Assembly: GCF_003207795.1 (NCBI RefSeq)
Contig: NZ_NIRT01000005.1
Location: 1 to 64,000 of the forward strand
Source: Komagataeibacter nataicola
GTDB taxonomy: Bacteria > Pseudomonadota > Alphaproteobacteria > Acetobacterales > Acetobacteraceae
DNA length: 64,000 nucleotides
Direction of reading: 5' to 3'
Below the pieces are notes generated by a model, which had not been told where the DNA came from, ran no database searches, and saw nothing but the letters and a program-made list of their open reading frames with translations. Shown here piece after piece: positions 33,565 through 42,693 of this stretch; the first letter of the stretch is position 1; every line of letters begins with the position of its first letter. The position numbers were made by a program, and so were the translations under genes.

Positions 33565-35034
33565 ATGTTTGTCGGACTGGATCTGGGTACATCATCCCTC
33601 AAGGCCGTGCTGGTCGATGACCGGCAGCAGGTTGTTGCAAGTCACGCCCACCCCCTGCGCGTGACATCCCCCCAGCCGGGCTGGAGCGAGCAGGCCCCGC
33701 AGGACTGGTGGGAGGCGCTGCTGCTCACCATGGATGCGCTGGTGGCGGCAAGGCCGCGCGAGATGGCGCAGGTTGTAGGCATTGGCCTGTCGGGCCAGCA
33801 GCATGGCGCGGTGCTGCTTGACGCCGATGGAGGCGTGCTGCGGCCGTGCATTTTGTGGAATGACCTGCGCAGTGTTGCGCAATGCGCTGAATTCGAGCGT
33901 CGCTTTCCCGACAGCCGGCAGGTATGCGGCAATATCGCCATGCCCGGCTTTACCGCGCCCAAGCTGATCTGGGTGGCGGAACACGAGCCGGAGGTGTTTG
34001 CCGCCACCCGGCATGTGCTGCTGCCCAAGGCCTGGCTACGCTACCGTATGACCGGCGAGATGATTGATGACATGTCGGATGCCGCCGGTTCGCTCTGGCT
34101 CGATGTAGGCGGGCGCTGCTGGTCGGATGCGGCGCTGGCGGCTACCGGCCTGGGGCGGGATGCCATGCCCGCAGTGGTTGAGGGCACGGCGCGGGCGGGT
34201 CTGCTCCATGCCGATCTGGCCCGCCGGTGGGGCATGAAGGGCCGCCCCGTGCTGGCAGGCGGCGCGGGTGACAATGCCGCCGGTGCCGTGGGGCTGGGGG
34301 CGGTGCAGGCGGGGTCATCCTTCCTGTCGCTGGGCACATCGGGCGTGCTTTGGGTCACGACTGACCGTTTTCGCCCGCATCCACAAGGGGGCATCCATGC
34401 CTTCTGCCATGCCGTACCCGATACGTGGCACCAGATGGGGGTGACACTCTCGGCCGCGTCATCCCTGGCGTGGTGGGCGCGCATCACGGGCATGACGGAA
34501 AACGCCCTGCTGGCCGAACTGCCGCCCGAAATTACGCGGCCTTCGCCCGTCATGTTCCTGCCCTATCTGTCGGGCGAGCGCACGCCCCATAATGACGGGC
34601 AGATCCGTGGAGGCTTTGCCGGGCTGTCAGATAGCACCACGCGGGCGGACATGACGCAGGCCGTGCTTGAAGGCGTTGCCTTCTCGTTTCGTGATGTGGT
34701 CGATGCGCTGGCCGATGCCGGGTCTGTCCTGAATGGCGCGGACGTGATCGGCGGTGGCTCGCACAGCCGCCTGTGGGTCTCGATTATCGCCAATGTCACG
34801 GGTCTTGCGCTGCACCGCCTGGCGCATGGAGCGCAGGGCGGGGCCTTTGGCGCGGCGCGACTTGCACGAATTGCTGTAACGGAGGAGGCGGTGGGGGCAG
34901 TGTGCCTGCCGCAACAGCGTGAGGAGACGCTTGTGCCCGATGCGGGTCTGGCCGCAGCCTACGCAGCACCACTGGCCCGCTACCGCGCGCTCTATCCCGC
35001 CCTGCGCGGGGCGATGGCGACCCTCCCGGCCTGA
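33565..35034 (+). CDS. xylB: Xylulokinase (FGGY carbohydrate kinase)
   Basis: This 489-residue kinase phosphorylates D-xylulose (or a close ketose) to feed the pentose phosphate pathway. It shows the N-terminal FGGY ATP motif LDLGTSSLKAVLVD, GLSGQQHGAVLLD, AGGAGDNAAGAVGLG at about 230, LSGERTPHNDGQIRG and IGGGSHSRLW. Length fits XylB. A secreted propeller protein and a sugar porter follow in the same direction, which suggests a pentose or polyol use cluster. Confidence 0.88.
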   Translation: MFVGLDLGTSSLKAVLVDDRQQVVASHAHPLRVTSPQPGWSEQAPQDWWEALLLTMDALVAARPREMAQVVGIGLSGQQHGAVLLDADGGVLRPCILWNDLRSVAQCAEFERRFPDSRQVCGNIAMPGFTAPKLIWVAEHEPEVFAATRHVLLPKAWLRYRMTGEMIDDMSDAAGSLWLDVGGRCWSDAALAATGLGRDAMPAVVEGTARAGLLHADLARRWGMKGRPVLAGGAGDNAAGAVGLGAVQAGSSFLSLGTSGVLWVTTDRFRPHPQGGIHAFCHAVPDTWHQMGVTLSAASSLAWWARITGMTENALLAELPPEITRPSPVMFLPYLSGERTPHNDGQIRGGFAGLSDSTTRADMTQAVLEGVAFSFRDVVDALADAGSVLNGADVIGGGSHSRLWVSIIANVTGLALHRLAHGAQGGAFGAARLARIAVTEEAVGAVCLPQQREETLVPDAGLAAAYAAPLARYRALYPALRGAMATLPA

Positions 35035-35131
35035 AGGCGCTGATGGGCCAGGGTGTGGAAAAATACGGTTATGGGCGTATGGCGATCATGTTACGCATGT
35101 CGGGCAAGAATAAGGAAATGGATATAATCTT

Positions 35132-36268
35132 ATGAAAACACGCCTGTTCTCCCGCCTTTTCCATCATTATGCCTGCGGGGCGGCGCTGCTGGCCCTGCTT
35201 GCGCCGCTTGGCGCCCATGCGAGGGATAGCGTGGACCATGGCGCGGCGCCGAGCGGCAATGTAACCGTGGTTGCCCGTTTTGCCGACATGCAGCCCTCCG
35301 GCATCGCGGCCTTGCCCGATGGGCGGCTGGTCATCGCTTTTCCCCGGAGTGCCGCCGACCACAAGGGGCCGCGCCTTGGCCAACTGGTCAAGGGCAAGGC
35401 CATCCCGTTCCCTGATGAGGCGACGCAGGCGCGTTTCATTTCTCCCCTCGGCATGACAGTGGATACATCGGGCCATCTGTGGATCGTGGATGAAGGTACC
35501 GTGGCCGGGCAGGCGGCGCCCGCCACCCCGGCGCTGATCGGGCTGGATCCCGGGACCGGACAGATCATCGCCACCATTGCGCTCGGCCCTGATACGGGTG
35601 CCACGCGCGCGGACAGCCACGTCAATGACGTGCGTGTGGACTTGACGCATGGCGAGAAGGGCACCGCCTTTATCAGCGATACCTCGCAGATGGATCATCC
35701 GGCCATCATCGTGGTTGATATTGCGACCGGGCACGCCCGCCGCGTGCTTGAAAACGCGCCCTCCGTCCGTGCCGAGGCAGGCTTTGCCATGGAACTCGAC
35801 GGCAAAATGCTGCGTTATGACATGGCGCATCCGGCCATGGGGCAGGGCGGTATTGATGGCGTGGCGCTAAGCACGGATTCCAGCACGCTGTACTGGCAGC
35901 CCCTGTCCAGCCGCAGGCTGTACAGCGCGCCGACCGCATTGCTGGCCAACCCCGCGACCAGGCCCGCGCAGCTTGAACATGCCGTGCGCGATGAAGGAGA
36001 GGACGCCGTGGTGGACGGCATGGCCACGGGGCCGGACAATTCCCTTTACCTGACCGATATCGAACGCCACGCCGTACTGCGCCGCCAGCCTGATGGGCAA
36101 CTGTCTGTCGTGGCGCATGATCCGCGCCTGATCGCGCCCGATGGGCTGGCCATCAAGAATGATGCCCTGTGGCTGACCGTGGGCCAGTGGGGGCGGCTGC
36201 CCGTGTTCCATGATGGACACGACATGGAAGAACGCCCCTGGCTGGTGGTGAAGATACCGCTGAAATAA
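35132..36268 (+). CDS. Secreted beta-propeller protein (major royal jelly / SMP-30-like)
   Basis: This 378-residue protein has a signal peptide (about 1-30, with GAALLALLAPLGAHA) and repeating propeller blades (GMTVDTSGHLWIVDEG, HVNDVRVDLTHGEKGTAFISD, DGVALSTDSSTLYWQPL, DGMATGPDNSLYLTDIE). The pattern is that of MRJP/L-dopachrome-tautomerase-related proteins, neighbours of the SMP-30 lactonases. It probably works in the periplasm. A lactonase-like role in sugar oxidation would suit an acetic acid bacterium but is not proven. It is placed between xylB and a sugar porter. Confidence 0.75.
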   Translation: MKTRLFSRLFHHYACGAALLALLAPLGAHARDSVDHGAAPSGNVTVVARFADMQPSGIAALPDGRLVIAFPRSAADHKGPRLGQLVKGKAIPFPDEATQARFISPLGMTVDTSGHLWIVDEGTVAGQAAPATPALIGLDPGTGQIIATIALGPDTGATRADSHVNDVRVDLTHGEKGTAFISDTSQMDHPAIIVVDIATGHARRVLENAPSVRAEAGFAMELDGKMLRYDMAHPAMGQGGIDGVALSTDSSTLYWQPLSSRRLYSAPTALLANPATRPAQLEHAVRDEGEDAVVDGMATGPDNSLYLTDIERHAVLRRQPDGQLSVVAHDPRLIAPDGLAIKNDALWLTVGQWGRLPVFHDGHDMEERPWLVVKIPLK

Positions 36269-36323
36269 CCCCGGGCGGCGGGCGCCCCGTCCTGCCCCGG
36301 CAAAGCTGAAAGAACGCATAATA

Positions 36324-37691
36324 ATGGCGCAACACAGTCAAACGGTTACCGGCTCCGGCATTGTCAACCTGATCGCAGGCGTGGCCGCGACCGGCGGCCT
36401 TCTGTTCGGGTATGACACGGGCATCATTTCAGCCGCCCTGCTGCAGATCACCCCGGACTTTTCACTGGGCACGCTGGGGCAGCAGGTGGTGACCTCGGCC
36501 ATCGTGGCCGGGGCGCTGGCGGGGTGCCTGATGGCGGCCCCGCTGTCGGACCGGCTGGGGCGGCGCTACATGATCATGTTTGCGGCCCTTGTCTTTATCG
36601 TGGGCACGCTGGTGGCGTCGTTTGCGCCGGGGGTGGAGGTGCTGGTCGCGGCGCGTTTCATCCTGGGGCTGGCCGTGGGCATGTGCTCGCAGATCGTGCC
36701 GGTCTATATCGCGGAAATTGCCCCGCGTGAAAAACGTGGCCAGATGGTGGTGCTGTTCCAGCTGGCTGTTGTTACCGGCATTCTTGTCTCCTTCATCGTG
36801 GGGTATCTGTGCCGCGCGCAGTCGTGGCGGCTCATGTTCGGACTGGGGATCATTCCGGCGGTCATCCTGTTTGGCGGCATGTCTCTCCTGCCGCGCAGCC
36901 CGCGCTGGCTGGCGATGAAGGGCAAGCTTGAAAGCGCGTTTGACGTATTGCAGCGCCTGCGGCGCGACCCGGTGGCCGCGCGCGCGGAACTCGATGCCAT
37001 CGTGGCCATGCATGACGAGCAGGCCCCGTGGTCGGCCCTGCTGCAACCCTGGGTGCGGCCTGCGGTGGTGGCATCGGTGGGGGTGGCGCTGTTCTGCCAG
37101 ATTACCGGCATCAATGCGGTGCTGTATTATGCGCCCACCATTTTCGCAGGCGTGGGGTTTGGCGAGGGTTCGGCGTTGCTGACCTCGATCGCCATTGGCG
37201 TGGCCATGGTCATCTCCACCGCTTTTGGCAGCTGGGCGGTTGATGCGTGGGGGCGGCGCAGGCTGCTGCTGCGGCTGGTGCCGGGGGCTGCGGTATCGCT
37301 CATGGTGCTGGCGGCAATGTTTGCCCAGGGGGCGACGCATGGCATCAATACATGGATCACGGCGGCGGCGGTGGTCTGTTACGCCATATTCAACGTGGGC
37401 AGCCTGTCGGTGGCGATCTGGCTGGTTGGTGCCGAGGTCTATCCGCTCTCGTGCCGCAGCAAGGGCATGAGCCTTGTGGCCGCGACCCACTGGACGGCGG
37501 ATCTGCTGATCTCGCTCACCACGCTCTCGCTGGTGCAGGCGCTCGGGGCGGCGGGCACGTTCTGCATGTATGCGGGGCTGAACGTGCTGGCGTTCGTGTT
37601 CATATGGCGTTACGTGCCCGAAACCTGGGGGCGCTCGCTGGAGGAAATCGAGACCGCCCTCAAGGCAGGTACCTTCGACCGGTTGCGCTGA
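36324..37691 (+). CDS. Sugar porter family MFS transporter
   Basis: This 455-residue inner-membrane sugar:proton symporter resembles GalP/XylE/AraE. Signatures: GLLFGYDTGIISAAL at about 27, SDRLGRRYMI, the sugar-binding ITGINAVLYYAPTIF at about 258, and VPETWGRSLEEIE at the end (the PETKG-type motif). It follows the propeller gene by 55 bases and is followed by a clean terminator. Likely serves pentose or hexose uptake with xylB. Confidence 0.9.
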   Translation: MAQHSQTVTGSGIVNLIAGVAATGGLLFGYDTGIISAALLQITPDFSLGTLGQQVVTSAIVAGALAGCLMAAPLSDRLGRRYMIMFAALVFIVGTLVASFAPGVEVLVAARFILGLAVGMCSQIVPVYIAEIAPREKRGQMVVLFQLAVVTGILVSFIVGYLCRAQSWRLMFGLGIIPAVILFGGMSLLPRSPRWLAMKGKLESAFDVLQRLRRDPVAARAELDAIVAMHDEQAPWSALLQPWVRPAVVASVGVALFCQITGINAVLYYAPTIFAGVGFGEGSALLTSIAIGVAMVISTAFGSWAVDAWGRRRLLLRLVPGAAVSLMVLAAMFAQGATHGINTWITAAAVVCYAIFNVGSLSVAIWLVGAEVYPLSCRSKGMSLVAATHWTADLLISLTTLSLVQALGAAGTFCMYAGLNVLAFVFIWRYVPETWGRSLEEIETALKAGTFDRLR

Positions 37692-37749
37692 ACCGGCGGC
37701 TTTCAGTTTGAAAATGGATCATTGATAAAAAATCAGGAAAGTTTCCGGG

Positions 37750-37781
37750 CGTCGCCTTTCTGAAAGAAAGGCGACGTTTTT
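37750..37781 (+). terminator. Rho-independent terminator after the sugar porter gene
   Basis: CGTCGCCTTTC (37750-37760) and GAAAGGCGACG (37766-37776) form a perfect 11-base-pair stem with a five-base loop and are followed directly by TTTTT. Confidence 0.85.
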
Positions 37782-37814
37782 CGAAGCTTTTATGATTTCA
37801 GGGTTTCGGCGCAT

Positions 37815-37836
37815 CTGCCTTCTGGGAAAAAGGCGG
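37815..37836 (-). terminator. Weaker hairpin at the end of the FAD oxidoreductase operon
   Basis: CTGCCTT and AAGGCGG can form a short stem around TCTGGGAAAA. The sequence is clearly related to the hairpin after acoC. It lies just past the stop of the minus-strand oxidoreductase gene. Confidence 0.35.
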
Positions 37837-37856
37837 CGTTTGAAAGATGTGTGTTT

Positions 37857-39239
37857 TTAAAGATGCACATGCCCGCGCGCGAGGTCAAACGGGCGTGCTG
37901 GCACGGGCGAGGAACGGACGCGGGCCGCAGGTGGCAGGATATGCTCCAGTATCCTTTCCCCAATGGCGTTCTGCCATAACCACAGGCTGTTGACCTGCCC
38001 ACGGAAGCTGGCTTCCCCCCCCATGGCCCCCGATGGCCTGAAGCCCGAGGCCAGGCCAATGCCGAACAGGCCCGGAATTTCGTGCCCCGCCTGATCGAGA
38101 ATGCCACAATGCGCTCCCGTCAGGGCGCCCTGCGGCTGGTCTGCCGCCAGGGCAATGGGCTGGCCGTTGGTGGCCTGCACGCGCACGCGCCGGGGGCTAT
38201 AGCCCAGGCAGGCGATGATGGCATCGGAGTGATCCAGCAGGTCCTGTATCCGCGCTGTATTATCCGGTGTCATGCGCAGCGCGTGCAGGCGCGGCTCGGG
38301 TGGGGCGCCTGCAATGCCGAGCAGGCGCATGGCCAGGTTGCGCGAGTCATAACGCAGGCCGCCAAAGCGATGCACGAACTGGCTGACCGGGCAGATGTCG
38401 TTTGCGCTGAAATCGGCATACCCGTCCGCCTGCGCTTCCTCCGCAGTGCGGTAGAACAGTTTGAGCCGGGACTGGTGCAGAAGCGTCAGGTGCCCTGGCG
38501 CGATCTGCTCGCCCATATCGCGCAGGATGACATTGGCTGATGACAGGGCGCTGCTCGCGCCGCCAATAATGGTGATCCTTGGGTTTTCGCACCCCGCCAG
38601 CATGGCGCGCAGTGTGTGCACCCCCTCGGGGGCCAGCAGCGCATCGGATTGCACGATGCGCCCCTCGTAGCGCGGCAGCAGGGGGCGACTGGCCACGTTC
38701 TCGGTATAAAGGCGCGCCTGGGGCTGGCAGGCGCCAAGGGCCAGCACCACCTTGCCCGCAACGACCTGCTGCCGGTGCGCCCCGCGGGTTGCGGCAAGAT
38801 CGGCCAGCCAGTGGCCATCGGCCTGCTGGCGCAGGGTTTCAAGGCGCCAGCCGGTGAGCAGGCGCGAGGCGGGATGGGCGGCGATGATCTCGGTCAGCAC
38901 TTGGCCCACCACATCAAGAAAATCCGCCACGATGCGCAGCGGCAGGGGCTGTCTGCCATGGCTGCGGATCATTTCCACCAACGGGTGGTGGGTCAGGCGG
39001 GCAAGCTCCGGCACGGGGTTGGCTGTAATGGCATCGACAAAGGTTTCGGCCGCGCTGTCGGAATTGATGACATAGCGCCCCAGCATGCCAGAGCCGATCG
39101 TGCCGCCCTGTTCAACCAGGGTTACCCCTGCATCAAGAAGTTGGGGCAACTGGCCGATGCGGGAGGCGGCGAGCAGGATGGCGATGCCCGCGGGGCCACC
39201 GCCAGCAATGAGGATGGGCGTTGTCACGTGGGTGGACAT
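37857..39239 (-). CDS. FAD/NAD(P)-binding oxidoreductase, N-hydroxylase-like
   Basis: This 460-residue flavoprotein has an FAD-binding ILIAGGGPAGIAILLAASRI at residues 9-28 and a second nucleotide-binding motif ITIIGGASSALSSANVIL near 225. The double Rossmann plan and the late IACLGYSPRRV resemble flavin monooxygenases of the ornithine/lysine N-hydroxylase type. The ATG at 39239 (MSTHVTTP) gives a normal N-terminus; a longer frame would overlap the aminotransferase end. It lies 43 bases after the aminotransferase gene, so an operon is likely. The substrate is unknown; an aminated sugar or amino acid is a guess. Confidence 0.75.
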   Translation of the reverse strand: MSTHVTTPILIAGGGPAGIAILLAASRIGQLPQLLDAGVTLVEQGGTIGSGMLGRYVINSDSAAETFVDAITANPVPELARLTHHPLVEMIRSHGRQPLPLRIVADFLDVVGQVLTEIIAAHPASRLLTGWRLETLRQQADGHWLADLAATRGAHRQQVVAGKVVLALGACQPQARLYTENVASRPLLPRYEGRIVQSDALLAPEGVHTLRAMLAGCENPRITIIGGASSALSSANVILRDMGEQIAPGHLTLLHQSRLKLFYRTAEEAQADGYADFSANDICPVSQFVHRFGGLRYDSRNLAMRLLGIAGAPPEPRLHALRMTPDNTARIQDLLDHSDAIIACLGYSPRRVRVQATNGQPIALAADQPQGALTGAHCGILDQAGHEIPGLFGIGLASGFRPSGAMGGEASFRGQVNSLWLWQNAIGERILEHILPPAARVRSSPVPARPFDLARGHVHL

Positions 39240-39282
39240 GGGGCATGGGTCCGTTTTCCGTGGTTGGGGGAACGACGGGGGC

Positions 39283-40440
39283 TCAGGCTGTCTGGGCATG
39301 GCAGGCAGCCCTGAATTCACGGCACACGTAATGCACCATTTCAGGGGTCATTTCATGCCATAGCGGCAGCGACACGATGGATGAGGCGAGGGCTTCCGTC
39401 GCACTCAGGTCGCCCGCCACGCTATTGGCGGCGAAATAACTCTGTTCATGCAGATGAGGCGAGAAATAGGTGGAGGTGCCAATGCGCTTTTGCTTCATGC
39501 GTTCCAGTATCGCGCGGCGGTGCGGCGCGTAGCGCGCGGGCAGGCGCACGGGCAGGAACTGATAGGCCGTGCGCGTGCCGTGCTGGCGCTGGAACGTGAA
39601 TTCGGGCAGCAGGTCGTAATACAGTCGTTCTATGCTGCATTTTTTCTCGACCACGGCATCAAGCTTATCCAGCCCCGACAGGGCCAGCAGCGCCCCGATT
39701 TCAGGCAGCTTGGAATTGAGGCCCGGCATGGTGGCATGGCGCACCTGGCCAAAACCGAAATTGCCCATGGCCCGCAGGGCTTCGATCATCTCGGGGTTGT
39801 TGGCGTAAATGAAACCGCCTTCGCCAATCCCCATTGTTTTTGTTGCGTGCAGTGAACAGATAATGGCATGCCGCGAACCCTGACCAAAGCCGTTGCCCTG
39901 TCCATCGCGCGCGCCAAGTGAGGCTGCGGCATCAACCACCACGGGAATGCCGGTGCGCTGTTCAAGGTCCGTATAATAGGCCATGTCGGCTGCATTGCCG
40001 AAGGTGGCGTAGGGAAAGATTGCCGCAACCTGATTTTTGTACTGTTGTAATAGTGCCTGTTCCGCATCATGCGATGCCATCCAGTCCTGTGGGTCGATAT
40101 CGCACAGCAGCGGTATGAATCCGGCCCAAAGCACGGCATGCGCCGCCGCGGCAAATGTAAAGGACGGCATGATGATATAGCGCTGTCGCTCGGGGTTGGT
40201 ATGGCGCGTGACATATTTGAGCGCCATCATGAGGCCAATGGTGGCGTTGCACACCGTCACGCACTGGCCTTCGCCGCCAAACATCTGCTCAACGAGGCGT
40301 TTTTCAAACTTCTGGTTGATCGGGCCGTAATTGGTATAGATGCCCGAGTTTTCCATTGCGATGACGCTCTCGGATAACTGGCTGATCTTCGGAATGTTGG
40401 AACGGATGAACGATATTTCCGGGAGCGACATTTCTGTCAT
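39283..40440 (-). CDS. DegT/DnrJ/EryC1/StrS family PLP aminotransferase
   Basis: This 385-residue enzyme matches sugar (nucleotide) aminotransferases: VCNATIGLMMAL, PSFTFAAAAHAVLWAG, VDAAASLGA and the PLP lysine in LHATKTMGIGEGGFI at about residue 201. Such enzymes transaminate keto-sugars on nucleotide carriers in polysaccharide or natural product routes. It heads a two-gene operon with the FAD oxidoreductase. No matching sugar dehydratase is visible nearby, so the substrate supply is unclear. Confidence 0.85.
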   Translation of the reverse strand: MTEMSLPEISFIRSNIPKISQLSESVIAMENSGIYTNYGPINQKFEKRLVEQMFGGEGQCVTVCNATIGLMMALKYVTRHTNPERQRYIIMPSFTFAAAAHAVLWAGFIPLLCDIDPQDWMASHDAEQALLQQYKNQVAAIFPYATFGNAADMAYYTDLEQRTGIPVVVDAAASLGARDGQGNGFGQGSRHAIICSLHATKTMGIGEGGFIYANNPEMIEALRAMGNFGFGQVRHATMPGLNSKLPEIGALLALSGLDKLDAVVEKKCSIERLYYDLLPEFTFQRQHGTRTAYQFLPVRLPARYAPHRRAILERMKQKRIGTSTYFSPHLHEQSYFAANSVAGDLSATEALASSIVSLPLWHEMTPEMVHYVCREFRAACHAQTA

Positions 40441-40773
40441 TTTTCACATTCCGATTCACTGAATTCGGTGAGTGGTACAAGTCAAGTATAGTTCTGATTG
40501 CAGCGCTTTATGCATCTGCCGTCGGGGTGTCTGGAAAATTACATACCATGTACATTTTTAACGCGCACAGTGGCATATCGTTTACCACACGTTTAAGTGA
40601 TCGCATGTATGGGGTAAGTATACGATAAATGAAAAAGAAAATAAAAATTCATGCATCGAAAAAAAATGGTCCGTGTTTTATTTTATAGGACATATTCATA
40701 AAAAACGGGAAAACCGAAATATCCTCCGGTTAATTTAGGTCATAATGCAAATGAATCAGGGAACGTGACTGAC
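40441..40773. other. 333-base AT-rich divergent promoter region
   Basis: The region separates the aminotransferase operon (minus) from the orphan glycosyltransferase-like gene (plus). It is AT-rich, with an imperfect palindrome CACTGAATTCGGTG near 40455. No gene was found. The base composition contrast may mark transferred DNA. Confidence 0.5.
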
Positions 40774-41685
40774 ATGAATGCTGCACGAACATGCGCTATT
40801 GTACTGAAAACCTATGCGTGGGACAGTTTCGTGCAGCGCCAGCTGCAGCGCCTGCAGGCTACTTTCCCTGATACGGATATTTTCATTTCCATTGATGAGA
40901 CAGGCGGCTTTGCGGGCAATATTCCGCACCCCAACGTGCTGCGCACCTGCAATGCCGATATGGTGGAGGCAGGGTTTGCCAATCGTTTTGAAAAGGGCAG
41001 CCTGCTGTGGTGGAATGCCGATTACACCCATTATCAGGTGCAGGCCTGTATTCCCGATTATGCGTATTATCTGTTTGTTGAATATGACGCCTGCATTGGT
41101 GGCAACGGCACGCGCCTGCTCGCTGACATGATCGCCGATGGGGCCGATTTCGTGGCTCATCCCATTGTGGCTGACCTGTCATGGTACTGGACGGCGTTTC
41201 ATGCCGGGATCTATCCCGATGAGCAGTTACGGGCGTCCCTTAACTGCATTTCCTTTTTTTCCAGCAGGGCGCTCCTGCATCTTGCAGCGCAGCGGCGCGC
41301 CATGTCGGCGCCGGGGGCGGGAATCAAGTTCTGGCCGCTTGGTGAGGCCTTCGTGGCATCGGAGATAGAAAAGGCCGGATTTAATTTCGTGCCGCTTGGC
41401 CGGTATGGGGATGTCACGCGTTATACGTGGTTTCCACCCATCCTTGAGGCTGATCTGGTGCTGCCTGCGGGCGGGCATACATTCGTGCATCCGGTTCTGG
41501 ACCAGAAGCGCTATATTGCCAGTCTGCTGCGGCAGACGCATTTCGTGCGGCATTATTTCATGCCCGGCAGCCATCTGCGGCGCGAACTCAGGCGCTTTCC
41601 CGGTGCGGTATCACGCGGGCGGCTTTACCGCGCGGCCCTTGCGCGCGCGGCCCAAAGGCTGCACCTGGCCCGCGGTGGGCTATAG
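40774..41685 (+). CDS. Uncharacterised glycosyltransferase-like protein
   Basis: This protein of 303 residues has no signal peptide or membrane segment. The N-terminus (TCAIVLKTYAWDSFVQRQL and DTDIFISIDETGG) looks like a GT-A fold, YYLFVEYDACIGG (about 105-117) could supply an acidic metal-binding motif, and the C-terminus is arginine-rich and basic. I do not recognise a defined family with certainty. I chose the ATG at 40774; an in-frame GTG lies nine bases earlier, too near AGGGA. It converges on rfbD. It may decorate the exopolysaccharide or another glycan. Confidence 0.6.
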   Translation: MNAARTCAIVLKTYAWDSFVQRQLQRLQATFPDTDIFISIDETGGFAGNIPHPNVLRTCNADMVEAGFANRFEKGSLLWWNADYTHYQVQACIPDYAYYLFVEYDACIGGNGTRLLADMIADGADFVAHPIVADLSWYWTAFHAGIYPDEQLRASLNCISFFSSRALLHLAAQRRAMSAPGAGIKFWPLGEAFVASEIEKAGFNFVPLGRYGDVTRYTWFPPILEADLVLPAGGHTFVHPVLDQKRYIASLLRQTHFVRHYFMPGSHLRRELRRFPGAVSRGRLYRAALARAAQRLHLARGGL

Positions 41686-41704
41686 CATCGGCTCAAGGGA
41701 CAAG

Positions 41705-41756
41705 ACGTTTCCGGGTGTCACCTTCTTGCCTGAAAAAAGGCGACACCCGGAAACGT
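41705..41756. terminator. Long bidirectional hairpin between convergent genes
   Basis: CGTTTCCGGGTGTC (41706-41719) pairs perfectly with GACACCCGGAAACG (41742-41755), with CCTT/AAGG extending the stem inside after one mismatch. It separates the orphan glycosyltransferase gene and rfbD. It shares TTTCCGGGYGTCRCCTT with the element at 37741-37760. Confidence 0.75.
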
Positions 41757-42644
41757 TTACCCCTGTTGTTCCTGTTTCATGATTTCGCCCACAACCCGCT
41801 CCACCTCGGGCGTCCAGGGGCCGGGGGCACAGCCAAAGACCTGTTTGAGGCGCGTGCAGTCCAGCCGGGCATCGGGCGGCCTGCGGGCGGGTGTGGGCCA
41901 GTCCGCCGTGGTGATCGGCTCGATCTCGGGCAACGGGTTGCCCAGCCTTGCAGCGGCGGCGATGGCGGTGCGGGCCAGTTCGTACCAGCTTGTCGCCCCT
42001 TCGCCCACGGCGTGGAAAATGCCGGCATATTCCGCTTTCCAGCCGTTTTCCTCAATGCGGGCGATGATCCTGAAAATGACATCAGCCAACTGGTCGGCAC
42101 TGGTGGGGTTGCCGATCTGGTCGCTTACCACGCGCAAGAGCGGGCGCTGTGCGGCAGCATTGACCATGGTGCGCACAAAATTGCGGTTATAGGGCGAATA
42201 GACCCACGCCGTGCGCAGGATGATGCTGTCAGGATGGGCCGCGAGTACGGCCTGCTCACCTTCCGCCTTGGTGCGGCCATAGACCGAGCGCGGATCGACC
42301 GGGTCGGTCTCGACATAGGGGCTGCCCTTGTCGCCGCTGAACACATAATCGGTGGAGATGTGGATGAAGGGGATGCCCCGTTCATGGCACAGGGCGGCCA
42401 GATGGGCGGGGCCGGTATTATTGGCGCGCTCGGCTTCCGCTTCATGGGTTTCAGCGGCGTCAACGGCGGTCCACGCGGCGGCATTGACGACAATGGAGGG
42501 CACTGCCGCGCGGAAAGCGGCGTCAATCGTGTCAGGCCGTTCAAAATCAAAACCGGGGCGGCCAGCCCGTTTAACATTGCCTTGGGCGGCAAGGGCGCTG
42601 GCAAGCTGGCCGCTACCACCGGTGACCAGGATCGATTTCTGCAT
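41757..42644 (-). CDS. rfbD: dTDP-4-dehydrorhamnose reductase
   Basis: This 295-residue short-chain reductase makes dTDP-L-rhamnose, the donor for the rhamnose of acetan-type polymers. It shows the Rossmann motif LVTGGSGQLASAL at residues 6-18, HISTDYVFSGDKGSPY and the catalytic YGRTKAEGE. It lies 49 bases after rfbC on the same strand. rfbA and rfbB, needed for the earlier steps, are not in this window. Confidence 0.9.
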   Translation of the reverse strand: MQKSILVTGGSGQLASALAAQGNVKRAGRPGFDFERPDTIDAAFRAAVPSIVVNAAAWTAVDAAETHEAEAERANNTGPAHLAALCHERGIPFIHISTDYVFSGDKGSPYVETDPVDPRSVYGRTKAEGEQAVLAAHPDSIILRTAWVYSPYNRNFVRTMVNAAAQRPLLRVVSDQIGNPTSADQLADVIFRIIARIEENGWKAEYAGIFHAVGEGATSWYELARTAIAAAARLGNPLPEIEPITTADWPTPARRPPDARLDCTRLKQVFGCAPGPWTPEVERVVGEIMKQEQQG

Positions 42645-42693
42645 CGTGAGCGTTTTCTCTTAACGAAAAAGGGAAGGGCAGGGAGCGGGCGTT

